This document shows, one piece after another, positions 38,239-51,315 of a stretch of DNA of 64,000 nt; positions within the stretch are counted from its first letter, which is position 1; every line of letters begins with the position of its first letter. The stretch is taken from positions 3,497,839 to 3,561,838 of the forward strand of contig NC_060960.1 of the NCBI RefSeq assembly GCF_910589235.1, read 5' to 3'. The position numbers were made by a program, and so were the translations under genes. Source of the stretch: Vespa crabro (lineage: Eukaryota > Arthropoda > Insecta > Hymenoptera > Vespidae). The notes below the pieces were generated by a model. The model did no database searches. It had not been told where the DNA came from and saw only the letters and a program-made list of their open reading frames with translations.

Positions 38239-39288
38239 GTATCTCCATCTTCATCTTTCTATATATCTATATATTTTCTTTCTCATGTGAATAAGTAAAT
38301 AGCATATGTTTTTTCTTGACTTTAACTTACAATATTCTCTCATAATGTCTTCTCAGTAAAGTGCATTACTCTTCAATAACATATATTATACATATATACA
38401 GAGAGAAATTATCGATGGTATTGTCTGTTATCAAAGAAAACCCGCTATCTTCGTTGGAAGAGTGTACCTGTCAAAGGTCAATTTTTCCTCTTTTCTTGTT
38501 AGATCGTTCGACTTCTTTTATTTTATCGATGCACGAACAAAAGATGTTTGATGTTCGAATAAAATAATGTTATATTCATAGATGTACGTATGCGCATAGA
38601 TATTTCTTGTCTTTTGAAAAAAAATTATCTGAGTTAAAAAATGTCATATCAGGAAAATCGTCGAATTATAGAAATTAATCTGAGATAATTGTTATAAATT
38701 AATATTATAATTGAAATTACATATAGATACGTACATGCACATTTATATCAAATATCTTAGTGATGTCACTTTGTCTTTACTGCCATTGACTTCGTAATGA
38801 AACGATGATATTAACTTAACTATGTCGTAGTTATCACGACTAAAATCAAGAGTAAAATCGCATTTCAGAAAATAAATTATGCGACCGGCAATCAAGCATA
38901 GTTAATATCAGTACGATGTCCAAGTATGATTTTATTAATTTGAAAGAAAAAAACGAAAAGGGAGATGAAATTAATTACTGCGATAGTTGCATGTGACATT
39001 TATATTTTTTTTTTTTTTTTTATTAGATTTTGGTTTTAATGAAACAGTGGTGTATGTCAATAAATGAATCAACTCATTCGAATTAATTATTGTTACTTTA
39101 ACGAATAAATCTACAGATCAGGAAAATGAAATATTTTTATTTTCCCCTGTTAGAGATACTTTTAACAAATTTCCTGAAACTATGTTTTAATTAATAAAAT
39201 GTCAGTATTAATTTAAAATAATAGATAATTTATCTGTTACACTTTTCTCTGAAATTAACAGAAAATTATATATCATTACATAATTATA

Positions 39289-39343
<55 letters not shown>

Positions 39344-41478
39344 CTACTTTATCTTTTTTTTTCTCTTTCATATCTAAGATCGTGGTGTAAAAACTTTCAC
39401 AAAAAAATAACAAAACTAATAATACTTACTTAAAAACACAAAAAGTATTCAACTTTGTAACTAACTTAATATTTTGCATTCATGGAGGATCGAGTTAACT
39501 TTTAGCAGACATTCTAATTTTATGTATGATCATCAGAAATATCTAGTATCTAGCATTAGAAACTACCTCAGTTCTACTTCCAGTTTGCAGTTGCTTATAA
39601 ATATGTAAATTAACGTTTGTATGACGTCGCGACAGTATGGTAGAAATAAAACCCCATATACAGAAGCAACAGGATTATCAGAAAGGATTTTCCTTTTTTT
39701 TTTGTTCGTCACAGAATTCTATTCTTTTTTATCGTTCAAGATACGTTTACGACATTGCGTAAGAACCTTAAGAAAACGATACCCTCCAGTCCTAAGCTCT
39801 ACATTTATGACCACTTTTAATCATAAAAATCTCATAGAAATTCGGAAAATTTCATGGCTAAACGAGCACCATGAACAAGATCTATACATATATATACGAC
39901 CAACATGATAGTCGCCATAAACGCTTAGGCGCATCTCGAATTTAACGCTCCTACGCACTATTATTTGCACTTGTGGCTTACAACCTTTCCTTCCCCCTTA
40001 ATATGATCGTTATGCGTTATATAAATTAATATCGAATGATTATTATATTTTATATTTAAATTTAAATTTCTCTGCAAATAATATGATCTTTTGTATGTAA
40101 AATGTAAAATCGATGTAAATAATTTTATATCAAGTAGGTATTAGAAATATATTTATTTTCGATTCGAATTCAATATAAATTTAAGATTACTTTATTTTTA
40201 ACGTTTGTTGACTGATTATAATCAAAACCGACTTTTAATTATTATCCGAATAGTTTTCTTTTTTTTCAATAATTTTAGATACTGAAAACGTTTAGAAAGT
40301 TTAATGAGATTAAAGGCTGTGTGTCAAACCTAATTCGAATTTACATCATATGAATTTTATACTTCGTTAATAAATGTAATAAACTTATTCGGAGAAGGCC
40401 AACAATATATTGAAAAATTCTATATTTTTGTAATATTTAATATTTAATTTTTTCTTCGGATTATCGTTAAAATTCTCCCAGAAAAATCTTATAAATTAAA
40501 TTTACTTTTATTAATCACAATGTGTTAATAAATGCTATGTTAAACCAAATTAGAAAATTAAAAAAAGATGATATAATTTTCACCGAATTATAAATTAATG
40601 CACTTTTACGTACATTTTGATATAATTATCTAATTATGAAAATTAAAACATGAAACACACACGTTGCGTGTCCCCAATAATCATAAGATTATCAAAATAT
40701 ATGTGTACGTATATAAATATATATACACACTTTACATAGTACGCATAGGAGTCCTAAACTTTTCCAGGGAAACACCATTTTTTTGAAAAGATAAGTCTTT
40801 ATTTCGTATTTACAAAATGAAAACGATAAGTTACATGTGCGCAATGCATTACTCACAATTATAATATAATAGAAAATAAAATAAATAAGGATGAGTATGA
40901 GAAAAAATCGCTGGTAATTTCGTGGACGTGAAGCAGATTGCTTAGTTGTTGGCTTCGCAAGAGAGATAAGAGTGACGAGTAAATGAAAGATGACGAAGAA
41001 AAAGGGAATGTAAACAAATTTCGCGTACTTATGATCTTAAGAAAGTGGGAAAAAAGAGGGAAAGAGAGATAAAGAAAGTTAAATTAAGAGAGAGATAGAA
41101 AAAGAGAAAGAGAGAGAGAGAATAATTGAGAAAGAAAGAGAAAGACAAAAAAGCGTAGGACAAAGGGAAAGGCGGATAATAAGATTCAAAATGAGAGAGA
41201 AAAACAGAAAAAAGGAGAAAAAGATAGAGAAAGAAACAGACAGAAGGATATGTAATAAAATTAAAAAAAAAACAAAGAGAAATAGATCGATAGACAGAAA
41301 GTAAAATTAAGCAAAAAAAGAATAGTAAAATTCAGAAAGAATAAGAGAAGAACAAAATTGAAAGAAAGAGAGGAGAATAGAGAGAATGAAAGGGAGAGAA
41401 CCTGAGAAAGAGAGAAAAAGATAGAAATACTGATAAAGATGCTGAGTATAAGAGAAAGAGAAAGAGAGAGAGAGAGAA

Positions 41479-41509
<31 letters not shown>

Positions 41510-41567
41510 AAGAACAAACGCGCGCGCATATACACGCACACGAGCGGCGTACAGGCTACGAATACAC

Positions 41568-41605
41568 GTATAAAGGGTGGCGTCGCGACGCCGCCGTCGT
41601 CATTC
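41568..41605 (+). promoter_or_regulatory. Strong TATA/initiator promoter, gene unassigned (AstA candidate)
   Basis: TATAAAG at 41569-41575 and TCATTC (initiator TCAKTY) with its A at 41602 are 33 nt apart, inside a CpG-rich island (41518-41640) that is rare in this window. Downstream is a noncoding exon ending in a good donor. The next recognisable coding exon on this strand is AstA at 59101, which starts right after a splice acceptor and so needs an upstream exon. Confidence 0.5.
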
Positions 41606-41665
41606 CCGCGTTGAGACAGTACGCTCGCGGTGTGCTCATATCAACCTTGAGGAATCTTTTTGGAG
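41602..41665 (+). ncRNA. Putative noncoding 5' exon
   Basis: From the predicted start site to the donor GGAG|GTACGA at 41666. It has no ATG, so it would be 5' UTR or the first exon of a noncoding RNA. A possible second exon, 41982-42032, follows. Confidence 0.3.
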
Positions 41666-41981
41666 GTACGATCGAGGAAATCAAGCTTCAAAGGACATTA
41701 ATCTTCCTTATTTTCACGTGTCGTAAAAAGTCAGCTTTTCGCATCTTTTTTTCCTCGATTTCTTCGCAATTTTTATCTTTCTCTTTGGATTTTTCTTTTT
41801 TCTTTTCTTTTTCTATATCTTCTTCTTATTTTTAATTCAACAACAAATAGAAACTTCAGACAATTTCGAAAAATTATCACGAATTTTCCCTTTTGTCTTT
41901 ATCCATTATTCTGTATAATCTATATTCTATCTATTTATCTATCTTATTGTATTTTTATTTCGTTGGTGTTGGTACTATCAG

Positions 41982-42032
41982 CGAAAGTTACACCTGCCCA
42001 ATTCCCAGCGTCGAGTTTTCTTCCAGCAACAG
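41982..42032 (+). ncRNA. Putative internal exon of the same transcript
   Basis: Acceptor TACTATCAG at 41981 and donor ACAG|GTGAGC at 42033 bracket 51 nt that are open in all three frames and contain no ATG. A similar GCAGCAACAG|GTGAGG context recurs near 42690-42706. Confidence 0.25.
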
Positions 42033-42879
42033 GTGAGCCAGATCCAATAGCTTCTCTGTCTATCTTTTCTTCTTTCTCTGTTTTTCTTTCTTTCTTTCTA
42101 TCTGTCTGTAACTTTTGATCTCTTAAAACGCCAGATGAAAGTCTCGATGACTGAATCTGAATTGACTTACGTCAGTTTCTTTTTCTATGGAAAAAATTTG
42201 AAAATTTCTCTGATACTATTGATAAGAGTAAGAAAGTTTTTCTTAATAAATTTTGGTGAAGATTTTTTTTTTTTTTTTTTTTTTTAATTTAGTGTACACT
42301 ATTAATAGCTTATACACGAAACTGTGAATATTATTAATCAATTTTTTGGAACAAGAATGATCGGGGCGAATAAGAGATTTTTAATGCCAAAGAAAAATAA
42401 TATCTTGATTATTTAATACAATATAAATGGTAATAAAGAAAATAATACACTGGTAAATACATATACTCGTAAATAGTATTTAAAAATTGAAAAGTATTAA
42501 ATGAAACTTAAAGTCTTGACATAACGATTCTGAAATTTAATTGATAATGAAATAAAAATGTTTAATGACAGACATTCGTAGTTCAACGTTACAAATTTAA
42601 TTACATAATTCACTCAAAGTAGTGTTTAGATACAAATATAATTTTACCAAGATATGTCTTCTGAATTACGAACGCTCTTCTAGAAACGCGGCAGCAACAG
42701 GTGAGGACTTTATGACTATGCTCGAATAAAAGCATACGTTACTCGTTGCCTCACAAGGAAAGTAGTCTGTTAAATTCATTAAAGAAATGATCGTCTTTTA
42801 TTTACATTTATTATTATTTTATAACACCCTTGGCGATTTACTCGCTTGAGTTAAATATACTTAAGTTTATAGCTATTTG

Positions 42880-43450
42880 TTAAAAGAATACTTTTTTGCA
42901 AATCATAAATATATCCTTTTAATAATCCGAATAACTTCAAGCTTTGATAACTTTTCAATATTTTTTAATCGGCAATAAATTTCTCGAAGAAAAATATTAT
43001 CAATTATATATATAAAAAATATTAAAGTATTATGAATTATATATATATATATATATTTATTTATTTATTTATGTATATATTAAAAATATTAAATTTTACT
43101 CGTATAATAAATGTTATATTATTCTTTCTTTAAACCTTTTATGATTTTTGAACATACAAAAGCAATCCATGACTACGTTATAATATTTTATAAAATCGGC
43201 AATAAATTTTTCAAAAGAAATATAAGATATTAATTAAGAAGTTTTATATCTACGCTATAGATAATATTTTTTCTAAACTCTATAATTTTTGAACATATAA
43301 AAATAATCTTCGATTATGTTCTAATCTTTTTTAATTGAAAATTCACTTCTCTAAAAACAATAAAATATCATCGATCAAATTATAAAATCTTGATCGTAGA
43401 AAGAATATTTTTCTATTTTTACGCTTTTATTATTTGAACACATAGTAGTC
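42880..43450. repeat. Degenerate tandem repeat, about 143-bp unit
   Basis: The landmark TTTTTGAACATA recurs at about 43145, 43287 and (as TATTTGAACACATA) 43431. A second landmark, AATCGGCAATAAATTT, recurs at about 42968 and 43194; the longer gap there is explained by an inserted TA/TTTA microsatellite at 43008-43082. Roughly four diverged copies. Confidence 0.45.
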
Positions 43451-46400
43451 GAAAAATAAACGATGCTTTTTTTTCATCGTATTACACTGATCGATATACA
43501 AGATATTGAAAACTCCTACTTTCGGTGTCATGTTTCAACTCCTCGCGCTTCGAGTTTCGTTCTACATACATAGGATAATGAATATTAGAAATACGATTAT
43601 TAATAGAAGAATGAATGGGATCATTAAATTTATTTCCATTTCGCTGAGCTCTTAATTTCATTATTCTTTGAATTTTTGAAAAAATTTACGTAGATTTATT
43701 TTCATTATAATATAATCACGACTTATCATTTATATATTTTTTCTACGTCGAAATGAAAAATTAAATTTCGACTAAGATCAAGAATGATTTATCAGTTTAA
43801 AATTAATCCTCTATAACGCCACATAATTTTGTATTCACATACTTATATTTCTATATTTTATATCTTATTTCATCTTTTCAATACAAAAGTTAATTCTCTG
43901 ATAGGTGTATAAAAAAATAGAAGTTAAATTTTGGGATTTGAAGTTAAACAGAATAAATATGATAATTTATACTACTTTGTTATATACTAATTTGTTTCTG
44001 TTTCTAATAGTACAAATAAATTTTGTTAAAAACTCAATAATTCTGATGAAAATAATATAAGTAATCATTTGAAAGAAGTATTTTTTAAATCTGAAAAGAA
44101 ATTTCTAAATCGAGTACGATATTTCATAAATTCAATCATCTGTTATCAATTTTCAAAACATCTGATTTTACAATGTAGTTTAAATATTATAAATGTTTCT
44201 CTAAAAAATTAATAATTCTGACTTATACTCTTTTACCGGCCTATTAGAATTATTAACTCGTATTTAATAAAATTTGTATAGTATAATTATATTAATATAA
44301 GTTATGTTACATGTTTAATATTATATGATTTTTTGTTAGACATTAAAAAAAAGAAAAAAAGAAAACGAGTTACAAAGGGAAGGATGAAAATGAAAAATGG
44401 GGGTTTTTAAAAATTTATCATGATGTAGTTGGTATCCCCTAAACATCCCACGTTACTTCTTTGTATTCTCCATGACAACATTTCCATTTAAACGACACTC
44501 CTTGTTAGGAAAGTTATGAAGTCACAAGATAAAAGCTCATAAAGGAATAGCTTTGTAAGTGGTAGCTTGATAATCGCTCTTGACGCATATTATTGCTATT
44601 GCCGATCTCATCGTCGAGTAGTTCTATCCAAAAGAGAAAAAGGTACACGTTCTAAAAAAAGCAGCAAAGAAAAAAAATGAAAAAAGAAAAAAGAAGAAAA
44701 AAGACATAAAAAGAGGATTATTAAACAGGTCGGTTATTACGAAGCTTGTTTGAAACTTAACGATCTTTTCAAACGTTCTCTTTTTCATTTGACTCTGTCT
44801 CTCTCTCTCTTTTTTTCCTCTCTAAAAATAATTCAAAAAGGAAAGAAAAAAAAAAAGAAAAAAGAAAAAAGTGACAAGAAACGACGACAAGAATTAAAAA
44901 TTGGATTGCAACTGCGAAGTCGTCCGAAATAAAAGCTTATAATATAACGAAATATATTATTTCCGATACATTATCGCAGATGGCAATGAAATATATCTTT
45001 ACCATTCGCACTACCTAATGCTCCTTGACGCAGCTGTAGGTAAACTAATGCGTGCGTGCTTCTAATGTTAAAACCATTAGGAAGGTATTCTTGAAACGAT
45101 GCTTTCAATTGTTTCCCGTTTCGAAATGAAATTTCTTGAGACGTAATTCACATAACATTGCAACTTCCTACTCATACTGCATTTCAAGTTGTTTGTAATT
45201 AAACAACGAGAAAGATTCAGAGTTAACGATTCTACTTCCGAAAGAGAAATGGAATTACGAAAATTTGTTAAGCTTAATATGCGTGAACAATCTTTATGTA
45301 CATAATAATATTTCTTCATTCGTGACACGAGAAACAAATTTGATTATGTTCGAGGAAATTACGTTCGAGGAAATTACGTTTGTGAAATTTGTTATTGAAA
45401 GATTTGACTAATCGATAATATGGGATGACCAACGAGTAATCATATTAAAGGAAATGTTATTAATGTGAAACTAATGTAAAATGAAGCAGAAATGTCAATT
45501 TACAAATTCGTACGTTCATTCTATTTCATTTAAGTGCGTGATCGAACTGTCAATTTGTTTCAACTCTTACATGTTCCAATAATAAATAAGATATATTTAT
45601 TTCATCAGAGTCAAAGAGAAAATAAATATTTCTGCGTTATAAATGATTATCACGTATATTATCGATAATCTTTTAAACAATTATTTTCTTTTTTTCTTTT
45701 TTTTTTATAACGAGAAATAATAGGGGTTTCATTAGAAATATTTTCAATATCTTAAATTAACATGTAAAGTTACACGTGGTAGTTAATATTGAGAATTTTT
45801 TAATTATTGAAGCCAATTAAATAAATACAACGAGAAAAATATTTGTCAAATTCTATCATTTAACTTTGCTAGTATAACAACGTCTTTGACCATTGTCTTT
45901 GATTACTCATTTGCTTTCTTCTTCTCCTCTTGCCAAAACAGTAAGAGCAGTCATAACTTCGTTTACTACTGTTTCATTCGAAACGAGAAAACTTCAATTA
46001 ACAACGTTGAGTTCACATAAAACTTGTGGTTACGGTTGTCCATACGAAGGAAATGCTTTTATAATTAAATCCATTAGCAAATGAAAGGTCTTTGTAAATT
46101 TAGTGGTCAGCAAATGGTCAATAAAAAAAAAAAAAAAATAAACTAACTAACAACGAGTTCGACTATATGTATATTACATTATTGTTGATGAATATGTAAA
46201 TTTATTCCATGTTTGTTATCTCGGATGACGTTCGAACATAATATTTTGCATTATTTTATTCTCGTAAAACTTTCAATCCACCGTGAAAACATATTACTCG
46301 GATCTTTACATATTTTTTTTGTAAATCTAATTTTATATCATATGATCTGTATGATATTATAGTCATAAACAATATTTACTTTAACATGAACAAATTTTAC

Positions 46401-47259
46401 TTTACTATTCCTATGAATCTAAATTATATCGACGTTTAATTTGACATTTCAAAAAGTTAGAATTTTATCTAAAAATTAAAAAAAATCAATAACAAATATG
46501 AACATAAAGATAAAAGCTAATGTTCTACGTTAGTAGATCAAAGTATTATACTTCTCGTAAAAGTGATTTGTTAGGAGTTTGCGAAAGCTCATAATAATCG
46601 ATATAATTAATTACTTCGATTTGGCAGACAATGGTTTCTCTTCGACATTTCAGTATTAAATCTCATTACTTACGTAGAAAGACGAAAACAAGGGATGTAT
46701 ACATGCATCAAGAGGATGTATTAACGAGGTTTCATTTCACACCAGAAAGGATGCTTTCATTTCTCGAGAGAGGAATATTGATCTGACGTTAATCTCATTT
46801 CCGTAACTACGGAAGTACTTACTATGCAATATAATCTCTTTGTCTTCTTTCGGTAAGATCAACGATAACAACGAAGTATTTCTTCTCATCCTCTTGAAAC
46901 TTCCTATAGACAATCTTTTGATCATCTTTTACAAATTAAAAATAGATATCAATAACAGTTTCAATTAGACAATAATTTTAAATGTTTGATGTGTGGAGCA
47001 AAACTTTTTGAATCGAGTGACTTTTAATAAAAATGAATTATTATTTCAATATTATTTCATAAAATTTAATGGATAATTAAATTATATTTTTCCTTAATAC
47101 AAGCAACACTTTATATTTCGTTGATAATGTCATCTATCAATAAGAAACTTTGTTAAGTCTCCTAAAGAAAGGCTTCTCTGTAACACACGTACGTATGAAG
47201 AGCGTTTGTTCCCAATAAAGGGTTAAAACATTTCTTTACATGACGTTTATACCGAAGAC

Positions 47260-47299
47260 ATTATCAACTAAGTATGAAGTGTTACATACCTTCAGGCGC
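47260..47299 (+). repeat. Dispersed CAGGCG-end repeat copy
   Basis: Reads TTATCAACTAAGTATGAAGT then GTTACATACCTTCAGGCGC, matching the copies near 12.3 and 63.1 kb. No partner copy is visible nearby, so it looks like a solo end. Confidence 0.45.
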
Positions 47300-48766
47300 A
47301 ATATTAATATTTACAGAAATAATTGAAAAAATTTAATAAACCAACTTCGTTAATTAATAATACTCTTAAAGGGAATTGCATTCAAATTAAAATTTATAGT
47401 AAAATTTATAGCATGTATTGAAGAATTATTGATATCGACATTTCTGTTATTTAATGATGCAATTTAAAGATACTTTTTTAAATGATGACATATCGACGAA
47501 GGCAATATTTCAGATTGGAAAATAGTAAATAAACAGAAATGAGAAGCATTTAAGGAATACGGAAATGGTGAAAATAGTCGATGTAGTTGCTTGGCTGATG
47601 AGGAAAGTGAGTAAGAGTGCGTAGGCGAATTGGTTAGTACTCTTTCCCTCTTTAACTTGATAGCATGTCTAATTGAGATGAAGGTAAGAGAGGAAAACGT
47701 TTTTCGACCAATAAGAAAACGAAGAACCACCATCCAGGGAATAACAAATTTGTAGCAATTCCAATTTTGTCATATTATCTCTGACATTGCAAGCCTAATT
47801 CTAATCTCGTTCATATTTCATTTTCATATCACATTTCATGAAAACACGAAAATAAAACAAAAAATTAGATTTCATATCTTTACGACCGATCGGACGAATG
47901 AAAATTTTTCTAGTCGAAAATTTACGTAGTATTTCAAACTCGTGATGATATCTATGTCTAATAAAAAATTTTTAACTCAATTTCGAAAATTGAAAAAAAT
48001 TGAAGATTTTCAATTCAAAAACTTTCGTTCGAAGAAAAATGCTTACACTCGACGGCCGGATCTGAGAGTAAAAATGAATGAATCGGCGGAAGAAAGGATA
48101 AGACACAAAAGATAAAAACGAATAGAAATCGTTCTAGGACGTTGAATTATATTCGAACATGATTTTCCTCTTCTGCTGAATCGTAATAATACGAGTTGGC
48201 ATTATCAAATTAAAAAAAAAAAATATTTTTAAAAGAATTATATTCACTAATAGAGTATGAGCCAATAATTCATGTATTAAACATTGAAATAAAATATTAA
48301 TAATTTAGAAGTTTCTTTCGTTTAGTTATTATCAGTTATCCGAAAGTAGAGAGATTTAATAATTCTGTCGTTGACTCCTTTCGAAAAAAATTCTTTCAAC
48401 GGAAACGATCTTCTTCTTCTTGTCATTCACATGCTCTATTCATTCAACGAACCATACGTTTTACGAATAAGCCTGAGTGTATTGAAAGGTAGCATTAGAG
48501 TGGGATATTAAATCGTAGTACCGAATATACATACGATTTGCACATGAATATCAAGAGGCAACGTTAAACGAGAGAGGGTATCGGATAGCAGACTGATGAT
48601 GAAGGATCGATTTACGACTAGAAAACGAAATCGAGGGGAATTGCAAACTAAAGTGGACCTTTTCTTCGTCCACAGCCATGTCTCTTGATACTTTTGAAGC
48701 ATCTCGAAATATCATTAAAGAACATAAATCACTCTCCTTCATTTTTTATTTCTCTTTCACTCTCTC

Positions 48767-48806
<40 letters not shown>

Positions 48807-49119
48807 TTCTCTCTCTCTCTCCCTTTCTCTTTCTTTGATTTTTAAAGCTACGTCAGTCATAAGAAAAACAAGAAGCCCGAACGAAGGAGAATCATATTTT
48901 CTTTTTTCTATTCTTACGAAAATGAACAGAATAAAAAGAAAAGAAAAGGAAAGAAAAAGGAAAGGAAAGGAAATTTATATCGTCACGAAGATTCTTCATA
49001 AAGTCTACAGATTTTGCGGACTTCGTAACGGCAAAGAATAACTATAGCAGTGAGAATAACAAGTGGCAATCCTCAAAGAAATAAAATTCTCGACTGAAAT
49101 CACAAAGCATTATCCAGCT

Positions 49120-50985
49120 CTGACAAAAGAATTTTGATGAAAACCTCGTTTTTTCTCAATCGTAACTCTGCTTTCGATCGATTATATTGCCTTCCTAGAT
49201 TTTTTCATGAATACTTTCTTTCTTCCTTTTTCCTTTTTTTTTCATATCTTTCCAAAAATTTTAAGAGACAAGAATTAAACATCGAAGAAAAATATTTCGA
49301 ATGTTAACTCTTGCAAACGAAAAATTCAAAAAAAAAGAAATCTAGTCAAAATTAAATTATTAAAATATAATTATTATATACTTATAAATTATTTGTACAT
49401 TTAATTTATATACTTATAAATTATTTGTACATTTAATTTATATACTTATAAATTAAATGTAATTATTTGTGTTAAAATAATTACATTTATAAGTTACTTT
49501 TCAGAATAATGAAAGACTTATAAATTACTTGTAAAAATAAAAACACGATTAAGAATTACTTTTGATAATAATTACCAATTATTGTTTTTGAACATAGTTA
49601 CAGAATTACAAACAACATATAAGAATAACAATTGTCATATAAACTTAATATCGAATTTAACTAACCTCTCAGCATATTGAAAAAAATAAGAGCAAATAAT
49701 TAAGACTCAGATTAGAACAGTTTATCTTTAACTTATAGGAGAATAGTTAGATCAGAATTAGATTATCGATTAATTGCCTATAACTTCGTCAGTTCCGACG
49801 TGCTAAAGGGATACTCTACCATAATAAAGCATTTACGATACTAGTAAGTGCTTTTCGATCTAGCCCAATTAGTGGCATCCTTAGCGAAACACTGGAACCA
49901 CCTTTGAAGTTACTAAAATTAACTAAACATAAAATGCTCAAGCAAAATTCCTGTCTTTTCACGAAATCCTATAATTTTCAGAACATCCATAAAGGAAATA
50001 AATTTTACTAGAAGATACTCATCTTCGAAAGATGAACTTAATATGAAAATTCAGTCTTGAAAGAAAAAAAAAACAATTCATAGCATTCTTCCTTGGACAA
50101 TACCATAAATAGAAATCGTCATTAATCTACTTTGATATAACAAAACGGATACCAATCCAAATCTGTTTTACGAACTCTATCAATATATCACCTATCAGAA
50201 TAACAACCCTAATAAAAATCAGTAAAAACATATGTAAATCATTTACACGTATATACTGATAGTTCTAAAACACAAAACTGCATCGATTATGCTGATCAAT
50301 TGATCATAAAAGTCAAACTCTATCAAGAAACTTTCATCCTTTTTTCCAAGCTTAACGTGTTAAATAAAACGTATTATCAAAACTATAGCACAATGATTAA
50401 AATGATTAAAATAAACGTTTTTGATATTATCTTCTCTTACTTAAATAAATGAATAAATAAAAAAAAAAAAAAACTAGAATGAAAAATGGAAATCCCTAAT
50501 GAAATCAGATTGTTGTCGATTAAATAATGAACATATCATTCTGCATTGAAATACCTGTCTAATAGACAATATTTTAATTTAAAACTCATTTTGAAGGACA
50601 ATTTAAAGAACACAAAATTTATACTAAAATTATTACATAATCTAAAGCACACCATATAATAAATTATAAATAAATATAATAAACTATGAAGTTTGCCTGT
50701 TATGTCGCAAATAAATCGCACAGATGGTTGATGCGACATTAAATGATGAAGTCAAATAAAATCAAAGATTATTGTATCCTGACAAAAAAAATTTTAGATG
50801 TAAAGTTCATTTCTCAATCATGACTACACTTTCGATCAAATTCTATAACTATTACATCATATATTGTTTTCCGTTTCTTTTTTTCTTTTTCTCTTTTTTT
50901 CATTTCGTTTCGAATTTCCTCTTAAACAGTCTCCTGCTAGAAAGTAAAATATTCTAAATATTAATTCTTGAAAGTTGAAGATTTA
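49120..50985. repeat. Pair of diverged 200-bp direct repeats
   Basis: 49120-49330 and 50778-50985 run in parallel: CTGACAAAA..ATTTT.GATG, then TCTCAATC.T.ACT, a long T/C-rich run, and AAATATT..AA.TTAA.TCTTG. The order of blocks is kept in both, indicating an old duplication or two copies of an interspersed element. Confidence 0.4.
49378..49455. repeat. Short tandem repeat, about 35-bp unit
   Basis: The unit TATACTTATAAATTATTTGT ACATTTAATT is repeated twice and starts a third time before diverging. Confidence 0.7.
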
Positions 50986-51205
50986 ATCAGAATAAAAAGC
51001 ATCTTTTATTTTGTAATATTAAATTTATAATTTCTTTTACTACAACAGTATTATTTGCATCTTCGATAAATATTTCTAATTGTTGAAGTTTTAGATTTTG
51101 CTATTCTAACGATGACAACGACGTCCATGAACTTGTAATAGGGACATAAAGGAAACAACTTATGGAAACTATACACAAAGGTCGGGCATCATTACGTGGT
51201 TAATC

Positions 51206-51206
<1 letters not shown>

Positions 51207-51240
<34 letters not shown>

Positions 51241-51272
51241 TACCTTTTCCTTTATAATATCCTATGAAAGAT

Positions 51273-51315
<43 letters not shown>
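51207..51315. repeat. (CT)n and (GA)n arms forming an inverted repeat
   Basis: A CT tract at 51207-51237 and a GA tract at 51271-51315 lie on the same strand, 33 bp apart, so they could pair into a long hairpin. Confidence 0.7.

Larger units (their letters stand above)
32616..41567. other. Gene-poor region with microsatellites
   Basis: About 9 kb with no recognisable gene. Holds (CA)n at 33161-33188, (TA)n at 35259-35312, (CT)n at 36356-36426, 38176-38234 and 39295-39340, and (GA)n at 41453-41511. Two open stretches with possible splice acceptors (35524-35822 and 37845-37946) are listed separately. Confidence 0.65.
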
